Source: Nitrososphaeria archaeon
GTDB taxonomy: Archaea; Thermoproteota; Nitrososphaeria; Conexivisphaerales; UBA164
Assembly (NCBI GenBank): GCA_029775955.1
Contig: JARVJW010000081.1
Coordinates: forward strand, 1 to 13,642
Length of the DNA stretch: 13,642 nucleotides
Direction: 5' to 3'
Part shown: positions 13,157-13,642 of the stretch, in pieces
Layout: the number at the start of each line of letters is the position of its first letter
Position numbering within the stretch: position 1 is the first letter of the stretch
Notes under the pieces: generated by a model
Database searches by the model: none
Seen by the model: only the letters and a program-made list of their open reading frames with translations
Told to the model about the DNA's origin: nothing
Program-made: the position numbers and the translations under genes

Positions 13157-13641
13157 TTAAGGCACGTGTCCCCAGCTTACCCTCGTGCCACCCCGATGCG
13201 CCTCCACAACATTATATGTGAACACCTTGGCTATTATTTCGTTGAATATTCCTGCATCAAGCGCTGATGATACGTACTCTCCTAGCTTTAACGAAGAGAA
13301 CACCGCTTCCACCTCTGTCCGTATCTGTGCTTCCATGCAGTTGGATCATTGAGGAACTCCCTAACTACCTTTGACCTGACGTACGAGCCCTTCGATTTTC
13401 CAGTGGAGTTGGGCTTTATTACAGGCTCTGCGCCCATGGCCTGCACTGAGTTGAAGTTATCCCTGGAGTCATAGGCCGAATCACCGAACACCTTATTCAC
13501 TTTGCCAACAGTATCCATTGCACCGTTAACAAGCTTGCTGAACTCCTTCCCGTCAGCCGTATGTTCATCTGTTACCTCCACGCCGGTTATGAGGTGATTA
13601 GCTATATCACATGAAATGTGCAGCTTTACCCATCCCCTCCT
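13157..13641 (-). pseudogene. DDE transposase, C-terminal part, frameshifted
   Basis: Read on the minus strand from the window edge, the frame is open as RRGWVKLHISCDIANHLITG, VEVTDEHTADGKEFSKLVNG, then FGDSAYDSRDNF (second catalytic Asp), to HRYGQRWK and a stop near 13285. The family's next block, with the catalytic Glu, continues one frame over: VEAVFSSLKLGEYVSS, IFNEIIAKVFTYNVVEAHRG, stop at 13157-13159. The shift falls near 13305-13320. An intact RWKVEAVF would read AGGTGGA twice in tandem, and only one copy is present, so a 7-base slippage deletion explains the break. No slippery heptamer suggests programmed frameshifting. The 5' end is outside the window, so an intact copy elsewhere is not excluded. 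The type is DDE/IS5-like. Confidence 0.75.
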
Positions 13642-13642
13642 C

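Larger units (their letters stand above)
13111..13642 (-). mobile_element. Insertion sequence, partial (IS5-like), runs off the window
   Basis: The element starts with the terminal repeat at 13111 and contains the frameshifted transposase 13157-13641 on the minus strand. Its interior is richer in G+C than the neighbouring methyltransferase. Its terminal repeat ties it to the MITE at 10611-10748 and the element end at 381-447. If these share a mechanism, the 8-bp duplication of the MITE would apply to this family too, which within IS5 is known for the ISH1 group. Confidence 0.75.

Noticed and set aside
13290..13330. Programmed -1 frameshift in the transposase
   Set aside because: No slippery A-rich heptamer is present, and a 7-base deletion explains the frame change better.
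13288..13581. A separate 97-aa gene on the minus strand
   Set aside because: The reading frame is open upstream to the window edge and the protein continues in another frame downstream, so it is a piece of one transposase.

Overview
The window is archaeal, most likely from a Thermoplasmatales-type euryarchaeon. The ribosomal proteins are archaeal/eukaryotic types (S4e, L19e, L32e, zinc-ribbon S14). The RNase P protein Rnp1 lies inside the cluster, the adenylate kinase is the archaeal AdkA type, and a DUF106 membrane protein follows secY. Genes use AGG (Arg) and ATA (Ile) heavily, several start at GTG or TTG, and TATA boxes lie about 20-25 bases ahead of ATG codons. The order level is an inference from gene content and protein lengths.

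Layout. Positions 1-447 hold the decayed 3' part of a DDE (IS5-like) transposase followed by a 67-bp insertion-element end. Positions 497-10583 are one dense co-directional operon: rpl22-rps3-rpl29-rnp1-rps17-rpl14-rpl24-rps4e-rpl5-rps14-rps8-rpl6-rpl32e-rpl19e-rpl18-rps5-rpl30-rpl15-secY-adkA-DUF106. Most junctions overlap or touch (ATGA, TAATG), so translation is probably coupled. The operon makes ribosomal proteins, an RNase P subunit, the SecY channel, a nucleotide kinase and a YidC/EMC3-like insertase candidate. The usual upstream genes (rps19, rpl2 and so on) are absent; insertion-element DNA stands in their place, 50 bp before rpl22.

Positions 10584-12105 are a mobile-element graveyard. 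A 138-bp MITE-like element (10611-10748) has terminal inverted repeats and an 8-bp target duplication. Its right half matches the element end before rpl22. A nearly full-length but many-times frameshifted tnpB (IS605/IS1341 type, 10987-12059) follows, ending in a perfect GAAA-loop hairpin.

Positions 12106-13090 carry a 57-aa ORF that is probably leaderless and a UbiE/MenG-like methyltransferase, perhaps for menaquinone-type quinones. From 13111 to the window edge is the end of another insertion sequence on the minus strand. Its terminal repeat matches the MITE ends and its transposase is frameshifted.

No tRNA, rRNA or CRISPR array was seen. The core operon is ordinary in content. The less usual points are its boundary with mobile DNA, the related element ends on both sides, the very short Rnp1, and the small ORFs around the methyltransferase.
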